This document shows, one piece after another, positions 1 through 8,708 of a stretch of DNA of 64,000 nucleotides. A model generated the notes under the pieces. The model searched no databases. It saw only the letters and a list, made by a program, of their open reading frames with translations, and had not been told where the DNA came from. This DNA is from an uncultured Ureaplasma sp. (GTDB lineage Bacteria > Bacillota_I > Bacilli_A > Mycoplasmatales > Mycoplasmoidaceae), in NCBI GenBank assembly GCA_902800015.1, contig CADCCU010000002.1, positions 1 through 64,000 of the forward strand, read 5' to 3'. The translations under genes were made by a program, and so were the position numbers. Every line of letters begins with the position of its first letter. The stretch's first letter is position 1.

Positions 1-247
1 TTTCACCCTCATCTCTTTTTTGATCTAACTGAGATTTATATAACGTTTTAAAATCTTCTTCCATTCGGGCATATGTTACATCATTAATGCCATATGTTGC
101 ATCTCATCCACCAATATCATTAATGATATTTTGATTTGCCACTGAGCATGAAGTTAATACAGTTGTTACTGTTGTACTTGCAATAATCGCAGTAGCAACT
201 GAAAGAAAAGTTTTAGTTTTTTTAGATATTCTCGTAGTATTAATCAT
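1..247 (-). CDS. Putative lipoprotein, N-terminal part (runs off window)
   Basis: The gene starts with ATG at 247 and continues beyond position 1; about 82 codons are visible. The N-terminus is basic (MINTTRISKKTK), followed by a hydrophobic stretch and a lipobox ending TVLTSC, so the mature protein should be lipid-anchored at Cys34 on the outer face of the membrane. One TGA codon reads as Trp after the lipobox. The rest visible (GWDATYGINDVTYARM) does not let me assign a family. A minus-strand TATAAT lies at 254-259, only about 7 bases above the ATG, so the transcript may be nearly leaderless. Function unknown; the surface location is inferred from the signal. Confidence 0.75.
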
Positions 248-280
248 AAGAGTATTATATATATATATATTGAGTTAATT

Positions 281-307
281 TTGCAAAAAAACCAACTTTT
301 TTTGCAA
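281..307. repeat. 11-bp perfect inverted repeat upstream of lipoprotein
   Basis: TTGCAAAAAAA at 281-291 is repeated in inverse orientation at 297-307 with a 5-base loop. It lies just upstream of a (TA)n run (about 256-270) that abuts the minus-strand -10 box of the lipoprotein gene. It could be a terminator-like hairpin or part of the promoter region; which one is not decided by the sequence. Confidence 0.5.
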
Positions 308-386
308 CATTACTCATTTATGTTATGTCAAATTACTTGTTAACCTGCAATGCAAATTATTGATAAGAGAGAATCAAAAATTAATA

Positions 387-392
387 TATAAT
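387..392 (+). promoter_or_regulatory. -10 box of the Ser-fMet-Asp-Phe tRNA cluster
   Basis: TATAAT is placed 18 bases before the first base of tRNA-Ser. No good -35 hexamer is seen at the usual spacing, which is common in mycoplasmas. Confidence 0.55.
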
Positions 393-410
393 GTTATTAA
401 GCGTTTTTGT

Positions 411-503
411 GGATGCTTACCCAAGTCTGGCTGAAGGGACCGGTCTTGAAAACCGGAAGGTATCGAAAGGTACGCAGGGGTTCGAATCCCTTAGCATCCG
501 CCA
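411..503 (+). tRNA. tRNA-Ser (TGA anticodon)
   Basis: Acceptor halves GGATGCT and AGCATCC pair perfectly. The anticodon loop is CTTGAAA, giving anticodon TGA, and there is a long variable arm as expected for a class II serine tRNA. CCA is encoded at 501-503. First gene of a four-tRNA cluster. Confidence 0.95.
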
Positions 504-508
504 TATAT

Positions 509-585
509 CGCGGAGTAGAGCAGCCTGGTAGCTCGTCAGTCTCATAATCTGAAGGACGTTGGTTCAAATCCAACCTCCGCAACCA
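509..585 (+). tRNA. Initiator tRNA-fMet (CAT anticodon)
   Basis: The anticodon loop is CTCATAA. C1 and A72 do not pair, which is the formylation and initiator hallmark, and the D-arm closely matches the bacterial initiator form. CCA is encoded. The anticodon stem is unusual: positions 29-31 are A,G,T and 39-41 are T,C,T, so the normal three G:C pairs are replaced by A:U, G:C and a U:U mismatch. Confidence 0.93.
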
Positions 586-587
586 AT

Positions 588-663
588 GGTTCAGTGGTGT
601 ACCGGTTAACATGCCTCTCTGTCACAGAGGAGATTGCGGGTTCGATTCCCGTCTGGACCGCCA
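588..663 (+). tRNA. tRNA-Asp (GTC anticodon)
   Basis: Acceptor GGTTCAG pairs with CTGGACC (one G:U). The anticodon stem CCTCT/AGAGG encloses loop CTGTCAC, anticodon GTC. T-loop TTCGATT is standard and CCA is encoded at 661-663. Confidence 0.95.
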
Positions 664-710
664 TATAAAGGTTTCGTAGCTCAACCGCCATATAAAGGTT
701 TCGTAGCTCA
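657..710 (+). repeat. 27-bp tandem duplication spanning the tRNA-Asp/tRNA-Phe junction
   Basis: Positions 657-683 and 684-710 are identical 27-bp units. Each carries the 3' end of tRNA-Asp (ACCG plus CCA), the spacer ATATAAA and the first 14 bases of tRNA-Phe. The first copy leaves a truncated tRNA-Phe 5' end; the second leads into the complete tRNA-Phe. Confidence 0.95.
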
Positions 711-772
711 GTCAGTAGAGCAAAGGACTGAAAATCCTTGTGTCAACAGTGCAATTCTGTTCGAAACCACCA
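697..772 (+). tRNA. tRNA-Phe (GAA anticodon)
   Basis: Acceptor GGTTTCG pairs with CGAAACC, the anticodon stem AAGGA/TCCTT encloses CTGAAAA, and CCA is encoded. The T-stem AACAG/CTGTT pairs, but the T-loop reads TGCAATT instead of TTCAATT, so the normally invariant U55 (pseudouridine) is G. Confidence 0.92.
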
Positions 773-774
773 TA

Positions 775-815
775 AAAAGGTCAACTAATTGTTATAGTTA
801 GTTGACTTTTTGTTT
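775..815. terminator. Bidirectional terminator between tRNA-Phe and pyk
   Basis: A hairpin with arms GGTCAACTAA and TTAGTTGACT is flanked by A-run on the left and T-run on the right, so it can stop both the tRNA cluster (plus) and the glycolytic operon (minus). Confidence 0.85.
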
Positions 816-831
816 TAATTTGTTAAAAAAA

Positions 832-2337
832 TTAAATTTCGTAAAGTTTCTTGTTCATATAAACAAGAGTTAACTTTTTTAATTTAGAAGTTTTAAATAT
901 ATCTTTAACAACTTGTTCATATTTTTCTTTTGCTTTATTTAAATCGTTAACTAAATATGTTTGAATTCCATAATAAATTCCATAGTAATTCAATAATTCT
1001 TTTTCACTAGTTACAAGAATTGTAGGCACTATAGGGCGCAAATTTGAAATAGCTTTAATTAATAATTTATCATCAGAAAAGATAACTAATGATTGATATT
1101 TTGATGTTATGCCAAGATGTTTATCATTTGGCAATATTTTTTTGGCGATTTTAACTCCAATACTTTTAGCATATTGTGGAAAACTTTTATTTCTTAAAAA
1201 TTTGATATAAGCATTCCAATAGTTAAATCTGCTTTCAGCATATACATCAATGTTTGACATTGTTTGTAAAGCATTTACCGGGAATTCGCCATTTGCAGTT
1301 TCTCCAGAAAGCATTGTTGCGTCTGCACCAAGTTTAACAGCATAATATACGTCAGTGACTTCAGCTCTTGTTGGTTGGATATTATGTTCAAGTGAATCAA
1401 GCATTTGTGTTGCTACAATTGATAACTTGCCTTGGCTACGAGTTTTAGATATAATTTGCTCTTCTCAATATGGAACTTCTCAATAAGGAATTTCTAAGCT
1501 TAAGTCTCCACGCGCAACCATAATACCATCACTAACGTCAATAATTTTATCTAGATTCTTTATCGCATTTTTTGTTTCAATCTTACTAATAATTTGAATA
1601 TTTTGTGAATTATTTTTTGCTAATATATCTCTTATTGCTTCAACGTTAGCAGCATTGTTAACGAAAGATAAAGCAATAATATCTAATTTATTATCACATG
1701 CAAATTGAATGTCTTGTTTGTCTTTTTCTGATAAGAATGGCATTGTGTAATCAGCATCAGGTAGATTAATACGTTTTCTTTCAGAAATATAATGAGAATT
1801 TTGTGCAACAGCTGTAATGATATTTTTTGATTTATCAATTTTTGTTACTAATAATCTTAGCTTACCATCATCAACTAAAATAATTGAACCAACTTTGATA
1901 TCATTAATCATATTGTAGTTTGGTGTGGTTGCGTTGACACTAAATTTCTTGCTGTTGCCTATGATATCTTTGGTTGTATAAATTTCCAATTGAGTACCAA
2001 TAGGAACTGGAACTTTACTATTAAATTTACCTAAACGGATTTCTGGACCTTTGGTATCTAGAATAATAGGGATATGTTTATTTAATTTTTTAGCTACATC
2101 ACGAATTATTTTAATTCTTAAAAGTTGTTCTTCATATGTACCATGACTAAAATTTAGTCTTGCACAGCTCATACCCGCATTGATTAATTGTTCAACATTA
2201 CTATATGCTTGTGCAACAGCTTTTTTATTTTTTGTTAAAGTTAGATCTTTGAGTGATCAAAGATTACCAGTAATAGCTGGACCAAAAGTAGCAATGATTT
2301 TGGTTTTTTTATCAAACGTGTCAATAAGTTTTTTCAT
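832..2337 (-). CDS. pyk: Pyruvate kinase
   Basis: Converts phosphoenolpyruvate and ADP to pyruvate and ATP in the cytoplasm, the last ATP-yielding step of glycolysis. The 501-residue protein starts MKKLIDTFDKKTKIIATFGP, keeps the substrate-loop motif SCARLNFSHGT, the metal/substrate region DTKGPEIRLG, the catalytic stretch IISKIETKNAI followed by GIMVARGDLSLEIP, and ATMLSGETANGEFP. TGA codons read as Trp inside the conserved PYWEVPYWEE segment. The start ATG at 2337 lies 5 bases after the pfkA stop, so it is the last gene of eno-pfkA-pyk. The length matches family members. The gene is followed by the shared terminator at 775-815. Confidence 0.97.
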
Positions 2338-2342
2338 ATAGT

Positions 2343-3347
2343 TTATATTTTGTTGTATTCATTAAAGTTTTTTAGCATTTCAGAATTAATTGTTTTAGCC
2401 TTCATCGCAACTGCTTTTTCGATATCAATGTGAGTAATTCGGTTATTTTTAATACCAATTGCATAACTTCCATTTTGGTTATTAATTGCTAAATTAAATC
2501 CATAATCTGTCATATCAATAGCTAGATTACGATCCTCAGCTGTAGGAATACCACCTCTTTGTGTATATCCTAATACACAAACACGCGAGATACGATTAGT
2601 TGCTTTTTCAATAGCATCAGCAATTTCTTTCAGTGTAGGTAATCCATCGCGACCATATATTTTTTCAGTAACAACGATTATGCATGAACGATGCTTGTTT
2701 TTTCATGTTTGTTTAGCAATATCAATAATTTCTTTAGTGCTTAAAACATTTTCAATAGTAATGATTTCTTCAGCCTGACAAGCAATACCAGCATTAATAG
2801 CTAAATCCGGGAATCTTCTTCCCATAACTTCAACCAAACAAACTCCTAAGTGAGAATCAAAACTGTTTCTAACTGCATCAATATTATTCATAATATTATT
2901 TAAAGCGGTTGAAAAGCCGATAGTTTTTTCTGTAGAAGATATATCGTTATCAATTGTTCCTGGGAAGCAAATTACACGAACACCTAATTTTTTTAAAGCT
3001 GCGGCTCCTTGATATGAACCATCACCACCAATAACAAACAAACAATCAATTTTATTTTTTCTGAGTATTTTAGCCGCCTTTTGTTGGTATTCATACTCTT
3101 TAAATTCTGGAAAACGAGAACTACCGATAAAAATGTTACCAGTAGCATAAAAATATGAAAGTTTACTTAAATCAGGTTTAGTAAAGTCTTCATTTATCAA
3201 ACCATAGTAACCATTATTGATTAATAATATTTCAACACCATAATAACGACATTTTCTAATCATTGTGATAACAACATTATTCATGGCTGGTGAATTGCCA
3301 CCAGAAGCTAATATTGCTACTTTCTTTATTTTTTTATCTTTCAACAT
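2343..3347 (-). CDS. pfkA: ATP-dependent 6-phosphofructokinase
   Basis: Phosphorylates fructose 6-phosphate with ATP, the committed step of glycolysis. The 334-residue frame shows ILASGGNSPAMNN near the N-terminus (family consensus GGDxPGMN, here with Asn for Asp), then VIGGDGSYQGA with the Gly that marks ATP rather than pyrophosphate users, and the catalytic FPGTIDNDI motif. I chose the ATG at 3347, 4 bases after the eno stop, because it places the first strand next to the start as in other bacteria; an upstream ATG at 3371 would overlap eno. Middle gene of the eno-pfkA-pyk operon. The altered GGN motif is worth noting but the rest is typical. Confidence 0.95.
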
Positions 3348-3351
3348 ACAA

Positions 3352-4707
<1,356 letters not shown>

Positions 4708-4772
4708 ATATACTCCAGACCTATAAAATTACATTTACTATTATATTTTAAAATCTAATACTAATTAAATAA

Positions 4773-4800
4773 TTAAAAAAACACACTATAAGTGTGCATT
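4773..4800 (-). terminator. Terminator of the 4834-5265 gene
   Basis: Read on the minus strand, a GCACACTTATAGTGTG hairpin is followed by a run of seven T. It sits 3' of the small membrane-protein gene and upstream of eno. Confidence 0.75.
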
Positions 4801-4833
4801 TTTAATAAGCTGTTAAAATATGATGAATTAAAA

Positions 4834-5265
4834 CTATCTACTTTTTTTACTTTTTTTAGTTTTTTTATTAGATATATTTTTATTCTTTCATTCATTATAA
4901 ATCTTGTTCTTAACACGTTTTTCATGTTGAGCAGCACTAATTTCTCTTTGCATTTTTGAAGCTTTACGTGGAGTAATGCTTGTTAAAGTAAAAATGATAG
5001 AAATAATTTGCATAATGAATAAAATGACACCTACAACTAGCATTGAAAATCCATATGGTGTTAGATGCAATCCAAATATTCATGGAATTTCACTAGTTAC
5101 ATCAAGTGGAGAATTTTCTATACCACCACTTACAAAGAATGTTGCAATAATTAAAGCGATGTAACAAACTAACAAGAATAAAGTTATGGTGGTTATAAAT
5201 TTTCTAAAACCATATTTTTTATTTAATTTTGCTTTGTATTTTACTTGATCTTTTTGCGAAATCAT
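4834..5265 (-). CDS. Small two-helix membrane protein of unknown function
   Basis: A 143-residue protein that I do not recognise. It starts with a charged segment (MISQKDQVKYKAKLNKKYGF), has a first membrane helix around residues 24-47 (TLFLLVCYIALIIATFFV), an external loop, a second helix around residues 72-95 (SMLVVGVILFIMQIISIIF), and a very basic tail ending in lysines. TGA is read as Trp twice. AAAGGAG precedes the ATG by a normal distance and TATAAT (minus) lies at 5292-5297. It forms a single-gene unit with its own terminator. The long basic tail suggests a cytoplasmic side that could touch nucleic acid or ribosomes, but this is only inference. Confidence 0.8.
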
Positions 5266-5440
5266 AAATTTTCTCCTTTATATGTTACTGTATTATACAA
5301 TTTAAAAATGTGAATGATATATTTTTATAATTATTACTTTAAATAAGTTAGGAACATCGTCTTGTTTAATCCAAATACAATTATGAATTATGAGTTCTAA
5401 AGTCTTGTGTAAAAATATTTTTATCAAAACTAAATTTATG

Positions 5441-5446
5441 TATAAT
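5441..5446 (+). promoter_or_regulatory. -10 box for the L10 leader and rplJL operon
   Basis: TATAAT lies a few bases upstream of the start of the conserved leader structure, so transcription should begin near 5453. The 338-base gap between 5266 and 5603 is otherwise the leader itself plus about 150 bases in which I see no gene. Confidence 0.7.
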
Positions 5447-5452
5447 AACCAA

Positions 5453-5570
5453 GCAATATGCCAAAGACAGTAACGAGCATTTGATGCTTTAATAATGTTA
5501 CCGAGGTTATATAAAAATTTATTTATACACCTTCGAGATAAACTTGGCATAGAAATGCCAAGTTTTTATT
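5453..5570 (+). ncRNA. Ribosomal protein L10 leader with attenuator hairpin
   Basis: The region directly upstream of rplJ has the hallmarks of the L10 leader. GCCAAAGACAGTAACG opens a stem closed by GTTACCGAGG, with an inner AGCAT/ATGCT hairpin, matching the L10(L12)4 binding fold. It is followed at 5541-5568 by a perfect 10-bp hairpin (AACTTGGCAT/ATGCCAAGTT) and a T-run. In the family, excess L10-L12 complex binds the leader and lowers rplJL expression. Here the terminator suggests control by attenuation; that is inference. Confidence 0.8.
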
Positions 5571-5603
5571 AGCTATTGCAAATATAATGAAAGGAAAAAG
5601 ATT

Positions 5604-6089
5604 GTGAAAGCAATAATTCAAAAAAAAGTTAATGAAGTTGAATCACTAACTAATGATATTAAAGGTGCAACAAGTATTCTTGCTTTTGAATATCACACTG
5701 TACCAGCAAAAAATATTGCTGCAGTAAGGCGTGTGCTACATGACAGCAATGCTAAAATGTATGTTGCTAAGAATAACATTTTTAATCGTGCATTCAAACT
5801 TGCTAATGTACCATTAGCTGAACTTTCTGGTCCTAATGCTATCATCGTTGCTCATGGCGACGAAGTTATCCCATTCAAAGAAATTCATAAATTAATGAAT
5901 ACTTATAAACAAGTTGTTTATAAATGTGGAATTATTGGTAATGAAACCATTCTTCCTGAACAATTAGCTACAATTGCTAATATTCCATCAAGAAATGGCC
6001 TATATTCTATGTTACTATCTTGTTTACAAGGACCAATCCGTAATTTTCTATACGGTTTAAAATCCGTTGGTGAAAAGAAACCTCAATAA
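5604..6089 (+). CDS. rplJ: 50S ribosomal protein L10
   Basis: L10 (161 residues) builds the base of the ribosomal stalk and binds L12 dimers through its C-terminal helix. The N-terminal domain KKVNEVESLTNDIKGATS and the GPNAIIVAHGDE region match the family. Initiation is probably at the GTG at 5604: AAAGGAAAAAG sits 5-15 bases before it and no ATG is available in frame. It is followed after 21 bases by rplL, the usual partner. Expression is expected to be controlled by the L10 leader just upstream. Confidence 0.95.
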   Translation: MKAIIQKKVNEVESLTNDIKGATSILAFEYHTVPAKNIAAVRRVLHDSNAKMYVAKNNIFNRAFKLANVPLAELSGPNAIIVAHGDEVIPFKEIHKLMNTYKQVVYKCGIIGNETILPEQLATIANIPSRNGLYSMLLSCLQGPIRNFLYGLKSVGEKKPQ

Positions 6090-6110
6090 TTATTGTTAAG
6101 GAGAAATAAT

Positions 6111-6482
6111 ATGGCAAAATTATCTAAAGAAGAAATTATTAGTTCATTAAAAGAAATGACTTTATTAGAAATCAATGATCTAATTAAAGCTATTGAAACT
6201 GAATTTGGTGTTAGTGCTGCTGCTCCAGTTGCTGCAGCTGCTACTTCAGCAAAAGCTGAAGCACCCACAAGTGTAAAGATTACTTTAACTGATGCTGGAG
6301 CACAAAAAGTTGCAGTTATTAAAGCTTACCGTGAAGCAACAGGTGTTGGTTTAATGGAAGCAAAAACTGCTGTTGAAAAAGTTCCTGCTAAGATTAAAGA
6401 AGGACTAAAGCCTGAAGAAGCTGAAGAATTAAAGAAAAAATTCGAAGCTGTTGGTGCTAAAGTTAAAATTGAAGCTGAATAA
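6111..6482 (+). CDS. rplL: 50S ribosomal protein L7/L12
   Basis: L7/L12 (123 residues) is the multicopy stalk protein that recruits translation GTPases. The N-terminal dimerisation domain begins [20 protein letters not shown], followed by an Ala-rich hinge ([18 protein letters not shown]) and the globular C-terminal domain with [13 protein letters not shown]. The ATG at 6111 is preceded by a strong AAGGAG 8 bases upstream, which decides this start over an in-frame TTG at 6093. Cotranscribed with rplJ. Confidence 0.96.
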   Translation: MAKLSKEEIISSLKEMTLLEINDLIKAIETEFGVSAAAPVAAAATSAKAEAPTSVKITLTDAGAQKVAVIKAYREATGVGLMEAKTAVEKVPAKIKEGLKPEEAEELKKKFEAVGAKVKIEAE

Positions 6483-6506
6483 TTTAGAATATAAGCATTT
6501 ATTAAC

Positions 6507-6776
6507 ATGGCAATTTCTAAAGAATTTAAAGCACAATTAATTAAACAATATGGTGGCAGTGAAAAAAACACTGGTGCAATAGCAACACAAGTTGCTATTC
6601 TTACAGCTGAAATTAATGCAATTACATTGCATGTAAAGTCTAATCATAAAGATTATTCTTCAAAAAGAGGTCTATATAAGAAAGTTCAACAACGTCGTAG
6701 ATTGTTAAACTACTTAATGAAGAATGATATTGAAGCTTACCGAAATTTAATTAAAGATCTAGGCTTAAGAAACTAA
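6507..6776 (+). CDS. rpsO: 30S ribosomal protein S15
   Basis: S15 (89 residues) binds the central domain of 16S rRNA early in small-subunit assembly. The sequence shows the four-helix family pattern, with TGAIATQVAILTAEINAIT, HKDYSSKRGLYKKVQQRRRLL and the final NYLMKNDIEAY. It lies 24 bases after rplL without a clear Shine-Dalgarno sequence and ends just before a strong terminator, so it probably belongs to the rplJL transcript. The rplJ-rplL-rpsO order is not the usual rplKAJL cluster; rplK and rplA are absent here. Confidence 0.95.
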   Translation: MAISKEFKAQLIKQYGGSEKNTGAIATQVAILTAEINAITLHVKSNHKDYSSKRGLYKKVQQRRRLLNYLMKNDIEAYRNLIKDLGLRN

Positions 6777-6790
6777 AAACATTAATATTT

Positions 6791-6828
6791 TAAAAATAGT
6801 GATTTTCGAAAAAGTCACTATTTTTTTC
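6791..6828 (+). terminator. Terminator after rpsO
   Basis: Hairpin AAATAGTGA...TCACTATTT followed by a T-run, 15 bases past the rpsO stop codon. Confidence 0.85.
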
Positions 6829-6841
6829 ATATTTAACATAT

Positions 6842-8707
6842 ATGGACATTACTTATCAAAATCATGAAAATCATTGTGGTGTTTGTGTTGTCAATAGTTT
6901 AGTTAAATATTATTATGGCAATAGTAATTTTAATCAAATATTAACTGATGCAAATGTTACAGATAAAGGATTAAGCATTTTTGAATTTGAATCATTATCA
7001 CTTAAATACGGAATATTAGCTGAAACATATGAAATAAATGTTAATGAATTGGAACATTTAGATATTAAAGACTATTTTGTCATTGTTATTTACACTAATA
7101 ACAATAACCATTTTGTTATTGCTAAAAAAATAAATAAAGGTATAAAAATATTTGATTCGGCAAAAGGTGAATATATATTAGATTATCAACAATTAAATAA
7201 AGTATTTGCAAACATTATTATCAAATTAGATAAAACTAAATTAAACAATCAAATTAAATTTAATAAGAATATAACAAGTTATTTAAATATTAAGCTCGTG
7301 ATATTAATCATTTTGATTAATATTATGATTTCATCTTTGAGCATTTGTTTTGGTATGCTTATGAATTATATTCTAGATCTGTGTGTTATTAGTGAAAATA
7401 TTAAAAACTTAGTTATTATCTGTATAAGTTTTATCACTATAAGTTGTCTAAAACATTTATGCAGTCATCTTTTAACACATTTATTGGTTAAACATTTAAA
7501 AACTCAATATTACTTTTATAAATCAAAATTATTAAATAATTTATTTAACAAAAAAAGCGGATTTTTTAATAAAGTTTATAAAAATAATTTCTTTATTTTG
7601 AATGCAGCAATAAATACAATCTGTAATTTTAATATTAATGCCATTCCTAATCTTGTTGCTAACATTATTATTGACTTTGTATGTATATGCATTCTTTGTT
7701 CCAATAGTGCTTATTTTTTAATCTCATTAATTACATTAATTATTTTCCAAATATTTTATTTGATTGTTAATTTAAATTTTCAAAAACAAAACCTAGAGAG
7801 AAACATCAAAAATGCTAATAAAATTAGCATTTATTCTAATCAATATATTAAAAATAATGAATGTTATAACAATTGTTTTGCTTATGAAAAACTAAAACAA
7901 AACTTAAATAATGAATTTAATATAAGCTTAAGAAATAATGTATACCAATCTGTTAATTCTTCAAAATTAGCATTAATATCTAATTTATTCAATGATTTTA
8001 TATACATCACAACTTGCTTTGTAAGTATGATAATGATTTGGCATAATAATAATATTTCAATAGGAAAAATTCTTTTCATTATTAATACCCAACTTATATT
8101 GTCAAACAATATATTAGAAACATCTAATTTCTTTAGTCAAAGATTTATCTATAAAAAAATGCACTATATTTATGAACAATTTTGTGATGTTAATAATATT
8201 AATAATACATCAAACAATTTGTTAAATAAAATTGATAATATTCAAGAAATTGATCATAATAAAACTAAGAATTTAGTTAATGGTAAATTATATCACCGTA
8301 ATAGTTTTTATGAATTTACCAATTGTTTACTTAACCGAATTAATCTTGAAAACTATAAAATTAAACTTAATGGTTTAGATACGCAAAATATTAGCCAAAA
8401 CTGGTTAAATCAATCAGTATGTTATTTCAATAATGAAATAAGTTTTTTAATTGATCAGTTTGACTATAGTAATCTTAATAACCAGATAATACTAAATTGT
8501 ATTAAACAATTTAATATTAAAATTGATATGACAAAAGATTTTAATGAAACCATTATGATTAATTGCTTGAAATTATTAACATGTCAAAATAAAATTATTA
8601 TCTTCGATAAATATTTCAATAATTTACCACAAGATTATAAAAAATTCGTTAATGAGAAAATCATTAATGAACTTGTTAAAAACAATTTTGTATTAATTAA
8701 TGAATAA
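6842..8707 (+). CDS. C39 peptidase/ABC exporter-like membrane protein with degenerate ATPase domain
   Basis: The 621-residue protein has the order of a peptidase-containing ABC exporter. Residues 1-130 form a C39 cysteine peptidase with Gln6, Cys12 (ENHCGVC), His90 (NNNHFVIAKK) and Asp105 (KIFDSAKG), the full catalytic set. Residues about 150-430 hold some six membrane helices. The last 190 residues align in order with a nucleotide-binding domain (KIKLNGLDTQNIS, then KIIIFDKYFNNLP as Walker B), but there is no Walker A lysine, no LSGGQ signature and Lys replaces the catalytic Glu. Family members cleave double-glycine leaders and export peptides; here ATP-driven transport looks lost. The frame is intact and long. 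It converges with the next gene, one base apart. Confidence 0.8.
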   Translation: MDITYQNHENHCGVCVVNSLVKYYYGNSNFNQILTDANVTDKGLSIFEFESLSLKYGILAETYEINVNELEHLDIKDYFVIVIYTNNNNHFVIAKKINKGIKIFDSAKGEYILDYQQLNKVFANIIIKLDKTKLNNQIKFNKNITSYLNIKLVILIILINIMISSLSICFGMLMNYILDLCVISENIKNLVIICISFITISCLKHLCSHLLTHLLVKHLKTQYYFYKSKLLNNLFNKKSGFFNKVYKNNFFILNAAINTICNFNINAIPNLVANIIIDFVCICILCSNSAYFLISLITLIIFQIFYLIVNLNFQKQNLERNIKNANKISIYSNQYIKNNECYNNCFAYEKLKQNLNNEFNISLRNNVYQSVNSSKLALISNLFNDFIYITTCFVSMIMIWHNNNISIGKILFIINTQLILSNNILETSNFFSQRFIYKKMHYIYEQFCDVNNINNTSNNLLNKIDNIQEIDHNKTKNLVNGKLYHRNSFYEFTNCLLNRINLENYKIKLNGLDTQNISQNWLNQSVCYFNNEISFLIDQFDYSNLNNQIILNCIKQFNIKIDMTKDFNETIMINCLKLLTCQNKIIIFDKYFNNLPQDYKKFVNEKIINELVKNNFVLINE

Positions 8708-8708
8708 A

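Noticed and set aside
832-2337. Genes appear split into pieces by stop codons
   Set aside because: The interrupting codons are TGA within otherwise conserved proteins and fall at Trp positions, so code 4 removes them. Only hsdM and the 49787 ORF have true interruptions.
5302-5550. An 82-codon minus-strand open frame
   Set aside because: It overlaps the L10 leader and its promoter, shows no family resemblance and would need to be antisense to conserved structure.
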